Origin: a virus
Strand: one strand, 5' to 3'
Length of the DNA: 64,000 nucleotides
Virus record (IMG/VR): IMGVR_UViG_3300027708_000022
Span: 98,043 to 162,042 of that record
Shown: positions 56,512 to 64,000 of the stretch, piece by piece
Numbering within the stretch: position 1 is the stretch's first letter
Layout of the letters: every line of letters starts with the position of its first letter
The notes under the pieces: model-generated
What the model was told of the DNA's origin: nothing
The model's database searches: none
Seen by the model: only the letters and a program-made list of their open reading frames with translations
Position numbers and translations under genes: made by a program

Positions 56512-58083
56512 CTATGGCTTATAAAATATAAAAATTGGCTCATACTTCAACCAGGTCTTATCGTTGATTTTACAAAAGTTTTTAGATTTAGGTAAACCGG
56601 TTACTGTGTCAATACGATTACCACCAGGCATTTGAGCTAATGCCATTTTCAATTTACCTTGATATTGCATTCCAAAGGAAGTTAAAAAGTCTATAGAATC
56701 TTGTTCCAATGGTAATGTTTTACCATCAAAAACAGCATCTGCAATATTCCATAAAAGATATCTATCATTACGAAGATACTCAACACAAGTTTCTAATGTT
56801 TTTCTAAGGAAACCATCTCTCCACAAATCATACTGAGAAAACTTTTTATATGATTGTTCACCATCTTCTGAATAAGCTTCTTTTGAAAAATATGGTGGTG
56901 ATGTAAAAATTATATCCAACTTTCCTTTATATTTCTGAAAAGCAGGATCTTTATGTATCTCTTCAGATCCATGTTGAAAGATTTCATAAGTATGTATTTT
57001 AGGAAACAATCCATTTGCACGATAAGTTTTCGTATTAAAGAATTCTGCAAAATCATGGTATTTTGTTTTACCATTTTCAATATTATGATCCGTATTAGGA
57101 TCAGTACCAATGTAATGAATATTTCTGCTATCATCAACAGATAAAGCACCCAACAATCTACCACCCCATCCTGCTGATGGATCATAGATATTGATTTGAT
57201 CTTGCGTCTTAAAATTTTCTGTAAATTTTTCATACAGAAATTTGGCAGTTAATGGTGGAAAGTTAACTGCACACTGACAAAATGAAATAAGAAAAGCTTT
57301 AAATCCAACAGGAAATAATTTTTGCCCTTTCTCATACAAACGAATACGAAATAATTGTGCATTTTTATGTTCAACATTTGTTTTACATTGTTCAGGTATA
57401 AAAAATGATAACAATTCATCTTTCGCAATTCGTAAGTAAGTTTGATCTTTCCATTCTTCATGAAAACCAGTATATTCTTTACCATCATTTGGTTCAAGCC
57501 AATAGTCATGTGTATCATATACTCTGGCTTTCGTTTCAAACCATTCAATGAATTCTTTTGTTGATGTAGCTTTAAAAACTAATGAATTAATCTCAATTAT
57601 ATCATTAAGTTTAATCGGTATTGAGTGATGATAAAAGGAATCTCTTTTAAAATGTCTTGAAGCATAAGTGATGAATGTATCTAATAATGAATCTTTTGCA
57701 AAGTAATCATAGATAGACTTACCCTTCTCAACATCTTTTGTGTAGTTGATTCTAGTTTTCATCATTGTAGGAAACCATTGATTAACAGCATTACCAATAT
57801 TGCTTGTATTACGAATTATATCCATTTCACCGGTAAATTCATCTTTAATAAGAAACTTATGAACAGGAAACGTAGACATTTTATTGAACTGGTCTATTAT
57901 TTGATGCTCATCATATCCAACTCTAGGTGGTTGTCCCTTTTCATCCCATAACTCAACAACAGTTTTACGAAGGCTAATAGCCCACTCTCGAAACTCGTCT
58001 TTAGTCATTTTCAAAACTTCTTCAAATTTCTTATTGCAAGTAGAATCTATTAGTTCTCTATTCTTTTCGTAAAAATATTTCAT
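56512..58083 (-). CDS. DNA methyltransferase-like protein (SPPYF), paralog 2
   Basis: 523 residues. YDPSAGWGGRLLGAL is motif I and FTSPPYFSKEAYSED the catalytic motif, in the same order and spacing class as in the 36023-37294 protein. The N-terminal 270 residues are helical and unlike any motif I know; they may recognise DNA. AT-rich gene with a high Lys/Ile/Asn content. The target base and sequence are unknown. Confidence 0.72.
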   Translation of the reverse strand: MKYFYEKNRELIDSTCNKKFEEVLKMTKDEFREWAISLRKTVVELWDEKGQPPRVGYDEHQIIDQFNKMSTFPVHKFLIKDEFTGEMDIIRNTSNIGNAVNQWFPTMMKTRINYTKDVEKGKSIYDYFAKDSLLDTFITYASRHFKRDSFYHHSIPIKLNDIIEINSLVFKATSTKEFIEWFETKARVYDTHDYWLEPNDGKEYTGFHEEWKDQTYLRIAKDELLSFFIPEQCKTNVEHKNAQLFRIRLYEKGQKLFPVGFKAFLISFCQCAVNFPPLTAKFLYEKFTENFKTQDQINIYDPSAGWGGRLLGALSVDDSRNIHYIGTDPNTDHNIENGKTKYHDFAEFFNTKTYRANGLFPKIHTYEIFQHGSEEIHKDPAFQKYKGKLDIIFTSPPYFSKEAYSEDGEQSYKKFSQYDLWRDGFLRKTLETCVEYLRNDRYLLWNIADAVFDGKTLPLEQDSIDFLTSFGMQYQGKLKMALAQMPGGNRIDTVTGLPKSKNFCKINDKTWLKYEPIFIFYKP

Positions 58084-58511
58084 AATCTCTCATGTTTATA
58101 AACTACACCTGGTATACTACCACCTGACCAACTAGTAACACCTACGTTCAACATACCATTTTTTTCATAAAATGCTCTTGCTCTAGGATTCTCAGCACGG
58201 ACAGTTAACCAAACAAGTTTATGCATATTAAAAAATTCATGTATTACTTTTTTTGCATTACCTGAACCTTGTTCTAGTGTAACAATCTGTCCTATATGTG
58301 CATCACCTTTTTCAGCTATCAATTCACCAATTCGCACCTTTCTCTTATAGACACCAAACACAATAACAACACCATCATGTAGAATGACATTATTATTGGC
58401 AAGTTTTCTTTTTAGGTAATCTTGCCTGATATGAGGAAAGTAGTCCTTTTTATATGGTGCAAATATGGATTCTATCACAGATAGATCGTCAATTGTGGCA
58501 ATATTAAGCAT
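58080..58511 (-). CDS. GNAT-family acetyltransferase
   Basis: 143 residues from ATG 58511 (overlapping the deformylase stop; TTGGA upstream). IVTLEQGSGNAKKVIHEF is the acetyl-CoA-binding region and LTVRAENPRARAFYEKNGM the GNAT motif B. The substrate is unknown; it could acetylate a protein, an aminosugar or a small molecule. Confidence 0.75.
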   Translation of the reverse strand: MLNIATIDDLSVIESIFAPYKKDYFPHIRQDYLKRKLANNNVILHDGVVIVFGVYKRKVRIGELIAEKGDAHIGQIVTLEQGSGNAKKVIHEFFNMHKLVWLTVRAENPRARAFYEKNGMLNVGVTSWSGGSIPGVVYKHERL

Positions 58512-59085
58512 TTTTATTTCCAAGTCGTTTAATTTTCTTAATAAGTTTACTCTGTCTATCTCTTGCTAATTGCAACGCAACTGGCTTTGAATAAGAGGTA
58601 TACTTGATGCCATTCATGTGGTCAAGTTCGTGTTTGAAACATCGGGCAGTTAACCCTTCCATACGCATCTGTTTCAGCTGCCCATTTTCATTGATGAATT
58701 GTGCCATGATCCACTCTGGTCTTTCTACATTTAAAGTTAGTCCCGGAAATGACAAACATCCTTCCTTTTCTTTAATAAAATTAGGTGATGCATCAATGAT
58801 ACTTGGGTTAATACAAGCCCATGAATCATCTGGTGTACCCATAACAAACACCCTTTCAAAGACACCACATTGGTTAGCAGATAGACCAATACCACTATAC
58901 ATCTTCATGGTCATTCGCAGTCTCTTCGAAAGCAATGTCATGTTTGCATTAGGTAAAGGTAAATCATATTCTGGAATACGTTGATCTAACATTGGATGGT
59001 TTTCACCAAACAAGGTCAATGGCTCAACAGTAGGTTCTGCAACACCTGCTTCTATTTCGGTATTAATTGTAAAGACTTCGCTCAT
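58504..59085 (-). CDS. def: Peptide deformylase
   Basis: 193 residues from ATG 59085. GIGLSANQCGV (motif 1), EGCLSFPG (motif 2, Cys ligand) and CFKHELDHMNG (motif 3, HExxH) are complete. It removes the formyl group from new proteins; phage copies are frequent in aquatic T4-like genomes. It overlaps the GNAT gene by 8 nt. Confidence 0.9.
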   Translation of the reverse strand: MSEVFTINTEIEAGVAEPTVEPLTLFGENHPMLDQRIPEYDLPLPNANMTLLSKRLRMTMKMYSGIGLSANQCGVFERVFVMGTPDDSWACINPSIIDASPNFIKEKEGCLSFPGLTLNVERPEWIMAQFINENGQLKQMRMEGLTARCFKHELDHMNGIKYTSYSKPVALQLARDRQSKLIKKIKRLGNKNA

Positions 59086-59279
59086 TATATTAACACCCAA
59101 TCCTCGGCAAAATTTTCTGCCGTTTGTTCGTTATCAAAAAATACAGCCTCATTATAGTTTGTTTCTGCAACATAAAGTAAAACCATATACCTACTATTAT
59201 CATTTTGTGTAACGTATACCTGACTAGTCTTGTTTTCTTTCTCGTCGGCATACTCACTCAATTTCCTAAACTCACTCAT
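59085..59279 (-). CDS. 64-residue conserved small protein
   Basis: MSEFRKLSEYADEKENKTSQ, then strands (YMVLLYVAETNYNEAVFFDNEQTAENFAEDW). It resembles proteins with a short beta-alpha domain found between gene 46 and other early genes in related phages. It overlaps gene 46 by 4 nt. Function unknown. Confidence 0.55.
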   Translation of the reverse strand: MSEFRKLSEYADEKENKTSQVYVTQNDNSRYMVLLYVAETNYNEAVFFDNEQTAENFAEDWVLI

Positions 59280-60988
59280 TTCATTATCCTTGAAAAATTC
59301 TTGACTTTCTCGAACCGGATTACTGACCTGAATTTATCTTGCAGTATATCACCCTTATGAGAAATAACAAACACATTAGTACCTTCTAACATTTGCAAAA
59401 TAGTCATTAGATACTCGGTACCATTAGCATCTAATGAAGAATCAAACACTTCATCTAAAATCAGAAGGTTAGTGTTTGCTGAATTCTTTAACTTAGCAAC
59501 TGCACGCCAGCTAAATAATAAAGCCAAATCAATCTTCTGTTTTTCACCTTCACTAAAACTAGCATATGTAAAATCATCTCTATGCCTTGATTTGATCGTT
59601 TCTTTAAATGATTCATCAAGGTTAAAATTTACAAAGAAATCAAATGATGCTAGATACTTGTTTACCAATTTATTGATGATTGGCAAATATTGTTTGATAA
59701 TCTTGGTTTTAATACCAGTATCTTTCAATAGTCCTGCTGCAGCATCATAGTAAACTTTCTCATCAATCAAGGCCTTCAATTCTTCTTTCAATGATTCTAG
59801 TTTTAATTCCAATTCTTTCAATTCACCTGAAGAATCTTCGGTGTTGGCCTTAGAAACTTTAAGCTCAGCAATCATCTTCTCAAGCTTCTTGATATACTTA
59901 TTAGTCTCTGTAATAGATGTATTGTTTGTTGCAATCTTAATTTGAAGTGCTTGTATCTTCTTCTGTACCTCAGAGATAACATTAAGTTTAGTCTGTTCTT
60001 CTAGGAGTTTTTCTTCCAACTTACCTAGTCCGTGATTACACTCACCGACCTTTAAAGATAATGAATGTAATTCCTCTTCCTTAAACCCCAAGGCAATGGT
60101 TTGCCGGCACGTGGGACAATTATCATTGCCTTGAAAGAAATTGATATCTCTTTGAAATTTGGATAAGTTGCTTTCAATCTGAGATTCAAGTTTCGTAAGT
60201 TTCTTGACTTTAGATTCTGTCTCAGTTTTAGATGCAATCGCCAATTGGTGCCGCTCGACTTCTGCCGTATAGGACTCAATCTCTCCTGATAGGGTGGATA
60301 TAATACTATTACTGCTGTTGATATCGTTGCCGTATTCAACAATCTTCTCATCATTGTTTTGTTTAAGTTCATCAATATGCTTCTTCTGTAATTCGTATTT
60401 TTGTTCACTCAACTCAATGTCGTATTTCTTTGAAGTGGTTAATTCTTTATTGTTTAGATTTTTATCTTTAAGGATGTTATTCATTGCTGAAAAGATTTGG
60501 ATGTCCAATAAATCTTCAATGATTTCTCTACGATCACCAGGTTTCAATTGCATGAATGGTGTAAATGATGCTGAACCAAGAATAACAATCTGTGTGAACG
60601 ACTTGTAGTTTAACTTCAAAATAAACTTTTCAAGGTATTCTTGGTAATCACGGACTGCGGCTTCTTGATTAATCATTACACCGTCACACCAGATTTCAAA
60701 CACAGCAGGCTTAATACCACGAACAATCTTATATGCTTTGTTGCCTGTATTAAACTCAACTTCAACGATACAATCTTTACCATTAATACTGTTCAATAAT
60801 TGAGGTTTAGTAATTGCACGAAAGGCCTTGCCAAACAAGGCGAAACACAACGCATCAAGCATCGTAGATTTACCTGAACCATTAGAACCAACAACTAGGG
60901 TATTAGGTGACTTGTCAAATTGTATTTCGGTAAAATAATTACCGGTACTTAAAAAGTTCCGCCAGCGAATTTTTCGGAATAGTATCAT
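59276..60988 (-). CDS. 46: Recombination exonuclease large subunit (T4 gp46, SbcC/Rad50-like)
   Basis: 570 residues. GSNGSGKSTML is Walker A; the coiled coils are joined by a zinc hook CPTC in the middle; FSEGEKQKIDLAL is the ABC signature and LLILDEVFDSS Walker B. With gp47 it resects DNA ends for recombination-dependent replication. It overlaps gene 47 by 4 nt. Confidence 0.93.
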   Translation of the reverse strand: MILFRKIRWRNFLSTGNYFTEIQFDKSPNTLVVGSNGSGKSTMLDALCFALFGKAFRAITKPQLLNSINGKDCIVEVEFNTGNKAYKIVRGIKPAVFEIWCDGVMINQEAAVRDYQEYLEKFILKLNYKSFTQIVILGSASFTPFMQLKPGDRREIIEDLLDIQIFSAMNNILKDKNLNNKELTTSKKYDIELSEQKYELQKKHIDELKQNNDEKIVEYGNDINSSNSIISTLSGEIESYTAEVERHQLAIASKTETESKVKKLTKLESQIESNLSKFQRDINFFQGNDNCPTCRQTIALGFKEEELHSLSLKVGECNHGLGKLEEKLLEEQTKLNVISEVQKKIQALQIKIATNNTSITETNKYIKKLEKMIAELKVSKANTEDSSGELKELELKLESLKEELKALIDEKVYYDAAAGLLKDTGIKTKIIKQYLPIINKLVNKYLASFDFFVNFNLDESFKETIKSRHRDDFTYASFSEGEKQKIDLALLFSWRAVAKLKNSANTNLLILDEVFDSSLDANGTEYLMTILQMLEGTNVFVISHKGDILQDKFRSVIRFEKVKNFSRIMK

Positions 60989-62052
60989 TCAGTTTCCGTG
61001 TTCAAAGCTTCAACATAAAGTTCTTTCATTAAAGTCTTTAGTTTATCATTATTCACATTCAAAGTGAGGTTATCAATATACTTAGATAAGATTGTCATCG
61101 TATCTTCTGCCTGGTCTATCAACTCTTGGTCATCATCTAAGGCAACATCGGTAAAGTCCTCAACGATTGATATGTCAGCAACACCTGCCTTATACAGGTT
61201 ATCAATCACATTATCAAATAGGTAAGGGTTCTGTTTGTTCAACACCACAACCTTAACAAATGTATCTTTCAAATTGTTAAAATCATAGTTCTTCCAATGT
61301 TCAAAGTCTTGAGCACCATCATCATAGTTGAGCTTGTAGAACATACGATTTGGATTAGGTACAAATGTCAGTTCTCTTGTCTCGGTATCAAACACATGAA
61401 ACCCACGTTGGTCATTGTAATCTGCCCATGTGATTTCATATTGATTACCAAGATAGAAGATTGAACCATCGTTGGACTTGTGATGGAAATGACCAGAAAG
61501 AACCATATCGAATCTATTAAACAAACTCTTATCTAGACCTGTGTGACAGATATTTCCTCTATCCATCTCAAACCCTGCAATCTCAAAATGCCCAAATACG
61601 ATTTGTGTTTTTGTATTTTCTAAGAAATCTAACGTCTGTTCATAGTTGCTAGAATTAATCCAAGGCACAAGAGCCACTTTTATACCAGCATATTCCATTT
61701 CAACCGGATCAATAAACACATTGATGTTTTCATAACGATCAAACAACTCATGCATGGCATTAATTTCATTTGTGTTCTTGTAAGTAACATCATGATTGCC
61801 AACAATAACGTCCATGTTGATACCATCTCTCTCAAGCACATCAAAGAATCTTTTTCGCCAGGAATTCAAAGTGACAAAGTTGATATATTTTCTACGGTCA
61901 ACAACGTCACCTAAGTGGCAAATCTGTGTGATGTTATTTTCTTTCAAATAAGGAAAGAATGTACCTTCCCAAAACTTAAAGAAATATTCATTAAATCTTG
62001 GGTCATCACCTCTTGCACCGGCGTGGGTGTCATTAATAATTGCTAGCTTCAT
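60985..62052 (-). CDS. 47: Recombination nuclease (T4 gp47, SbcD/Mre11-like)
   Basis: 355 residues. INDTHAGARGDD, HLGDVVDRRKY, VGNHDVTYKN and LSGHFHHK are the metallophosphoesterase motifs of Mre11-type nucleases. It overlaps gene 46 downstream and gene 55 upstream by 4 nt. Confidence 0.92.
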   Translation of the reverse strand: MKLAIINDTHAGARGDDPRFNEYFFKFWEGTFFPYLKENNITQICHLGDVVDRRKYINFVTLNSWRKRFFDVLERDGINMDVIVGNHDVTYKNTNEINAMHELFDRYENINVFIDPVEMEYAGIKVALVPWINSSNYEQTLDFLENTKTQIVFGHFEIAGFEMDRGNICHTGLDKSLFNRFDMVLSGHFHHKSNDGSIFYLGNQYEITWADYNDQRGFHVFDTETRELTFVPNPNRMFYKLNYDDGAQDFEHWKNYDFNNLKDTFVKVVVLNKQNPYLFDNVIDNLYKAGVADISIVEDFTDVALDDDQELIDQAEDTMTILSKYIDNLTLNVNNDKLKTLMKELYVEALNTETE

Positions 62053-62642
62053 TCTTTATCTTCTTCACCAATTTCATCGTGTATAATATCAATATCTTCA
62101 ATTAAAGGAATATCTTCCTCAATAAATTTCTCAAGACCTTTTATCTTTGCTTTCTTTTTGCTTTCTTTAGCTAACTCATATGTTTCAATAAACTCAGCAA
62201 TGTTATCATACATTTGAAATTGTTGCATCTTACCATGTGCATCTTCATACATTTCACCTTCATTGAGCAATCCAAATTGTTGTGTTGCCTTATACTTAAC
62301 ATATAACTGTTTCTTCTCTTTGGCAATCCTACGGAGAAAAGCAAAGTAAATAATTTGAGTGAAGTATGCAAAAGGATTCTTCGACTTATCGGGATCAAAA
62401 TTACGGAAGTATTGAATACAATTTTCAATACCATCACAAATCATTTCATCACGAAACGAATATGATATGAAGTTTGGATTTCGTGAAAAGTTTTCTGCAA
62501 TCTTTAAGAAACATTCGCCAATGTAATTTGGTATAGGCGGATCTTCTTTGCCATTTTCTTTAGCTATTGCACATCTATCGTGGTAATCAATTAATGATGC
62601 TAAAAAATCAGCATTGTTGACGTAATGGGTTTTCTTGCTCAT
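62049..62642 (-). CDS. 55: Late transcription sigma factor (T4 gp55)
   Basis: 197 residues. SFRDEMICDGIENCIQYFRN with KNPFAYFTQIIYFAFLRRI matches sigma region 2, the -10-binding part, of gp55 proteins. There is no region 4, as expected. It directs RNA polymerase to TATAAATA late promoters, five of which are visible in this window. Its own promoter is at 62684-62711. Confidence 0.88.
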   Translation of the reverse strand: MSKKTHYVNNADFLASLIDYHDRCAIAKENGKEDPPIPNYIGECFLKIAENFSRNPNFISYSFRDEMICDGIENCIQYFRNFDPDKSKNPFAYFTQIIYFAFLRRIAKEKKQLYVKYKATQQFGLLNEGEMYEDAHGKMQQFQMYDNIAEFIETYELAKESKKKAKIKGLEKFIEEDIPLIEDIDIIHDEIGEEDKE

Positions 62643-62683
62643 AAATTTTCCAATTCACCTTTAGTATTTACTAACATAGTATC

Positions 62684-62711
62684 ATTATAACATAATTTAC
62701 ACATAAGTCAA
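62684..62711 (-). promoter_or_regulatory. Sigma70-like promoter of gene 55
   Basis: TTGACT (62711-62706), 16 nt, TATAAT (62689-62684) on the minus strand. The interval 62712-62812 further upstream holds no gene; it contains short inverted repeats such as CACCAT/ATGGTG that may form a weak structure after the Sm-like gene. Confidence 0.65.
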
Positions 62712-62812
62712 GTTTTTTAGGTACTTATCACCATCATTGCCACATTTGTTACTTGACAAGTGATATCATGGTGGTGTTGCTTTGTTAAGTTAGATTATAA
62801 CCAGTAACCATA

Positions 62813-63217
62813 TTAGTGTAATGTTCTCTTCTTAGTACCCTGTTGATACTCCTCCAACTCTGCATATGCAGCTTCTTCTTCCTCTTCAGTAAGTTCTTCA
62901 TCATCATCTACCTCATCATCACTGGCATACATATCTTCTTCAACCTCAACCACGGTAGTATTGTAGTATTCAATGATATGTGGTTTTGGTTCAAACACAG
63001 CTAAAACATCCAATGAGAATATTCTTGCAGATGTATTCTCAACTATCTCCAATGGAATCCAAGGACTCATCATCATAACAGATTTGCCTGATGATAGTCT
63101 TTTAAATATCAATGACATTGGGTTGTTTAGAATAACCGAACTATCGCTATCATCCGAGGTATAATCAGCAATGATATCTTCACCGCTTTGTAGTCTTACA
63201 ATTTTTATATTATCCAT
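62813..63217 (-). CDS. Sm-like protein, paralog 2, with acidic tail
   Basis: 134 residues. IKIVRLQSGEDIIADYTSD, NPMSLIFKRL and MMMSPWIPLE resemble the plan of the 43839-44156 protein. After about residue 95 comes an acidic tail (VEEDMYASDDEVDDDEELTEEEEEAA in pieces) that may bind a basic partner. It overlaps the uvsW fragment by 8 nt. Confidence 0.6.
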   Translation of the reverse strand: MDNIKIVRLQSGEDIIADYTSDDSDSSVILNNPMSLIFKRLSSGKSVMMMSPWIPLEIVENTSARIFSLDVLAVFEPKPHIIEYYNTTVVEVEEDMYASDDEVDDDEELTEEEEEAAYAELEEYQQGTKKRTLH

Positions 63218-63908
63218 TTGCCAACTTTATAGGGTAAAATTTATAGTTAAACTTCTCTTCATCATATAGCTTAACTCTTTCTATTAAGTGTTTGATTGTG
63301 TAGTTGGTAAATTTACCAATTCTAAAGTCATCAGATATATCAAACAAAACTGCTTCTTCTTTATTATCACCTAACCTCAAACCTCGCCCAATGGATTGTA
63401 AATTGCGAATCTTAGATTTAGAGGGACTTGCAAATACAATATTGTGTAGGTTTCGTATGTTGACTCCAGTTGAGAAAGTGCCATAAGAAGCCACGATAAT
63501 AGCATCTTTTTCTTTTTCAGTAATAGAACGGATAGATTCACGGACTTCAACATCGGTACCTCCGTATACAAAAAATACTTGTCTATTCTTGGTGTGTTGT
63601 TTGATTAGTGCGTGTAAATCTCTACCATGTTTTTCTACAAACTGAAATAATATAAGAGTATTACCTTTCAATGATAAAGTTAAATTCTTAATGAATTCGT
63701 TTCTAGCAGGATTCATAACTATATATTCTACTTCTTGATTGTAGTCCCAATCTTTAGCCATCTTACAAATGGTATCAGGGTATTTCAGTATCAAACATTT
63801 AATTCTAAACGCTGCCAGTTGACCCTTTTCAATCAATTCTGCCGTTGATGTGGCCTTGTAAACTGGACCAAATAGTCCTTCTAACACCAATCTATGAACA
63901 TTACTCAT
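63210..63908 (-). CDS. uvsW: UvsW helicase, C-terminal part
   Basis: 232 residues, against nearly 590 in T4. The start MSNVHRLVLEGLFGPVYKA matches the stretch just after motif III of UvsW, so the N-terminal RecA-like domain with Walker A/B is missing from this frame. Motifs IV-VI are complete: GNTLILFQFVEKHG, VASYGTFSTGVN and IGRGLRLGDN. Upstream a second ORF, homing-endonuclease-like, ends 2 nt inside this start. The gene is therefore split by an inserted element, an intron, or a mobile-gene insertion. Confidence 0.8.
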   Translation of the reverse strand: MSNVHRLVLEGLFGPVYKATSTAELIEKGQLAAFRIKCLILKYPDTICKMAKDWDYNQEVEYIVMNPARNEFIKNLTLSLKGNTLILFQFVEKHGRDLHALIKQHTKNRQVFFVYGGTDVEVRESIRSITEKEKDAIIVASYGTFSTGVNIRNLHNIVFASPSKSKIRNLQSIGRGLRLGDNKEEAVLFDISDDFRIGKFTNYTIKHLIERVKLYDEEKFNYKFYPIKLANG

Positions 63909-64000
63909 TTTTTTCCATAATATTTTTTAACATTTGTTGTCGTCTTTTTTCTATCAATAATAAAGATTTTTCTTTACCTAAAAGTTCTTCGTATGTTTTG
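63901..64000 (-). CDS. 3' end of a homing-endonuclease-like ORF inside uvsW
   Basis: One frame is open from the window edge to a TAA at 63901-63903. It encodes KTYEELLGKEKSLLLIEKRRQQ and a basic tail; the K-T-Y-E-E-x-x-G-x-E-K pattern is the NUMOD-type motif of HNH and GIY-YIG homing endonucleases. The stop lies inside the start of the uvsW C-terminal gene. The 5' part is outside the window. Confidence 0.6.
   Translation of the reverse strand, partial: KTYEELLGKEKSLLLIEKRRQQMLKNIMEKNE

Noticed and set aside
62712-62812. Small gene or strong terminator in the gap before gene 55
   Set aside because: No ORF with a ribosome site was found; the CACCAT/ATGGTG inverted repeat is short, widely spaced and lacks a T run.
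63210-64000. Intein in UvsW
   Set aside because: A stop codon separates the upstream ORF from the UvsW frame and the frames differ, so no fused precursor could be made.
1-64000. CRISPR array, insertion sequence or integrase
   Set aside because: No regularly spaced direct repeats, transposase or integrase motifs were seen in any frame; the mobile elements present are homing endonucleases only.

Overview
The window is a contiguous piece of a large T4-like myovirus genome. It is AT-rich and tightly packed, and almost every gene lies on the minus strand, commonly with 1-13 nt overlaps of the ATGA or TAATG type. The T4 core replication set is present: genes 41 (helicase), 61-like primase, 43 (polymerase), 44/62 (clamp loader), 45 (clamp), 46/47, uvsX, uvsW, regA and the late sigma factor 55. 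So are typical aquatic T4-like accessory genes: phoH, nrdA/nrdB, thyX, MazG-like proteins, Sm-like proteins, a CobS/CobT pair, peptide deformylase, several 2-oxoglutarate oxygenases, and DUF6321/DUF5872-type internal head proteins. A phasin-like gene hints at a polyhydroxybutyrate-forming proteobacterial host, but this is weak evidence. No tRNA gene and no CRISPR array was seen. The terminase, capsid and tail genes must lie outside the window.

Layout. 1-5400 holds many small early-type genes, including zinc-ribbon and membrane proteins, a MazG-like gene, a 2OG oxygenase and a phasin-like gene. 5.5-13.6 kb holds a plus-strand GIY-YIG homing endonuclease, then phoH, a secreted NucA-type nuclease, nrdB, nrdA, thyX and primase. 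13.6-15.9 kb is a lysis cassette (coiled-coil membrane protein, holin candidate, GH19 endolysin, overlapping spanin pair). 15.9-23.3 kb holds late genes: a small structural protein and four proteins with modular, probably prohead-processed architecture, three of which begin like the T4 capsid-targeting sequence. 23.3-34.4 kb is a 14-gene glycan or cyclitol operon containing a 2-epi-5-epi-valiolone-synthase-type sugar phosphate cyclase, a kinase-fold protein, a nucleotidyltransferase, an RfbH-type 3-dehydrase, a 4,6-dehydratase, a methyltransferase and glycosyltransferases. 34.5-45.9 kb holds a late orphan gene, a DNA methyltransferase, a metallopeptidase, helicase, UvsX, polymerase and nucleotide enzymes. 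45.9-56.2 kb holds a second plus-strand GIY-YIG gene, then a phosphoesterase, regA, 62, 44, 45, dNMP kinase, and CobS/CobT-like genes. 56.2-64 kb holds a second methyltransferase, GNAT, deformylase, 46, 47, 55, an Sm-like gene, and the 3' part of a uvsW gene that appears interrupted by another homing-endonuclease ORF.

Regulation visible in the sequence. Perfect T4-type late promoters (TATAAATA) precede the head-protein operon, the coiled-coil membrane gene at the end of the lysis region, a late orphan gene, and both plus-strand homing endonucleases. This fits the presence of gp55. Sigma70-like promoters fall into two groups: TTGNNN with 16-18 nt spacing to TATAAT/TATACT, and an unusual set of four sharing TTGCC(A/G), exactly 20 nt, then TATAAT or TATACT preceded by TGA and followed by GG.

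The strongest leads are these: (1) a phage-borne C7-cyclitol (EEVS-type) pathway joined to an RfbH-type dideoxysugar pathway; (2) a leader hairpin shared by the two homing-endonuclease genes with compensatory base-pair changes in both stems; (3) capsid-targeting-like N termini and LxE/IxE sites between modules, including on a nucleotidyltransferase-kinase fusion, suggesting enzymes packaged in the head; (4) a uvsW gene split at a conserved point; and (5) a promoter placed directly on a tRNA T-arm-like terminator hairpin.
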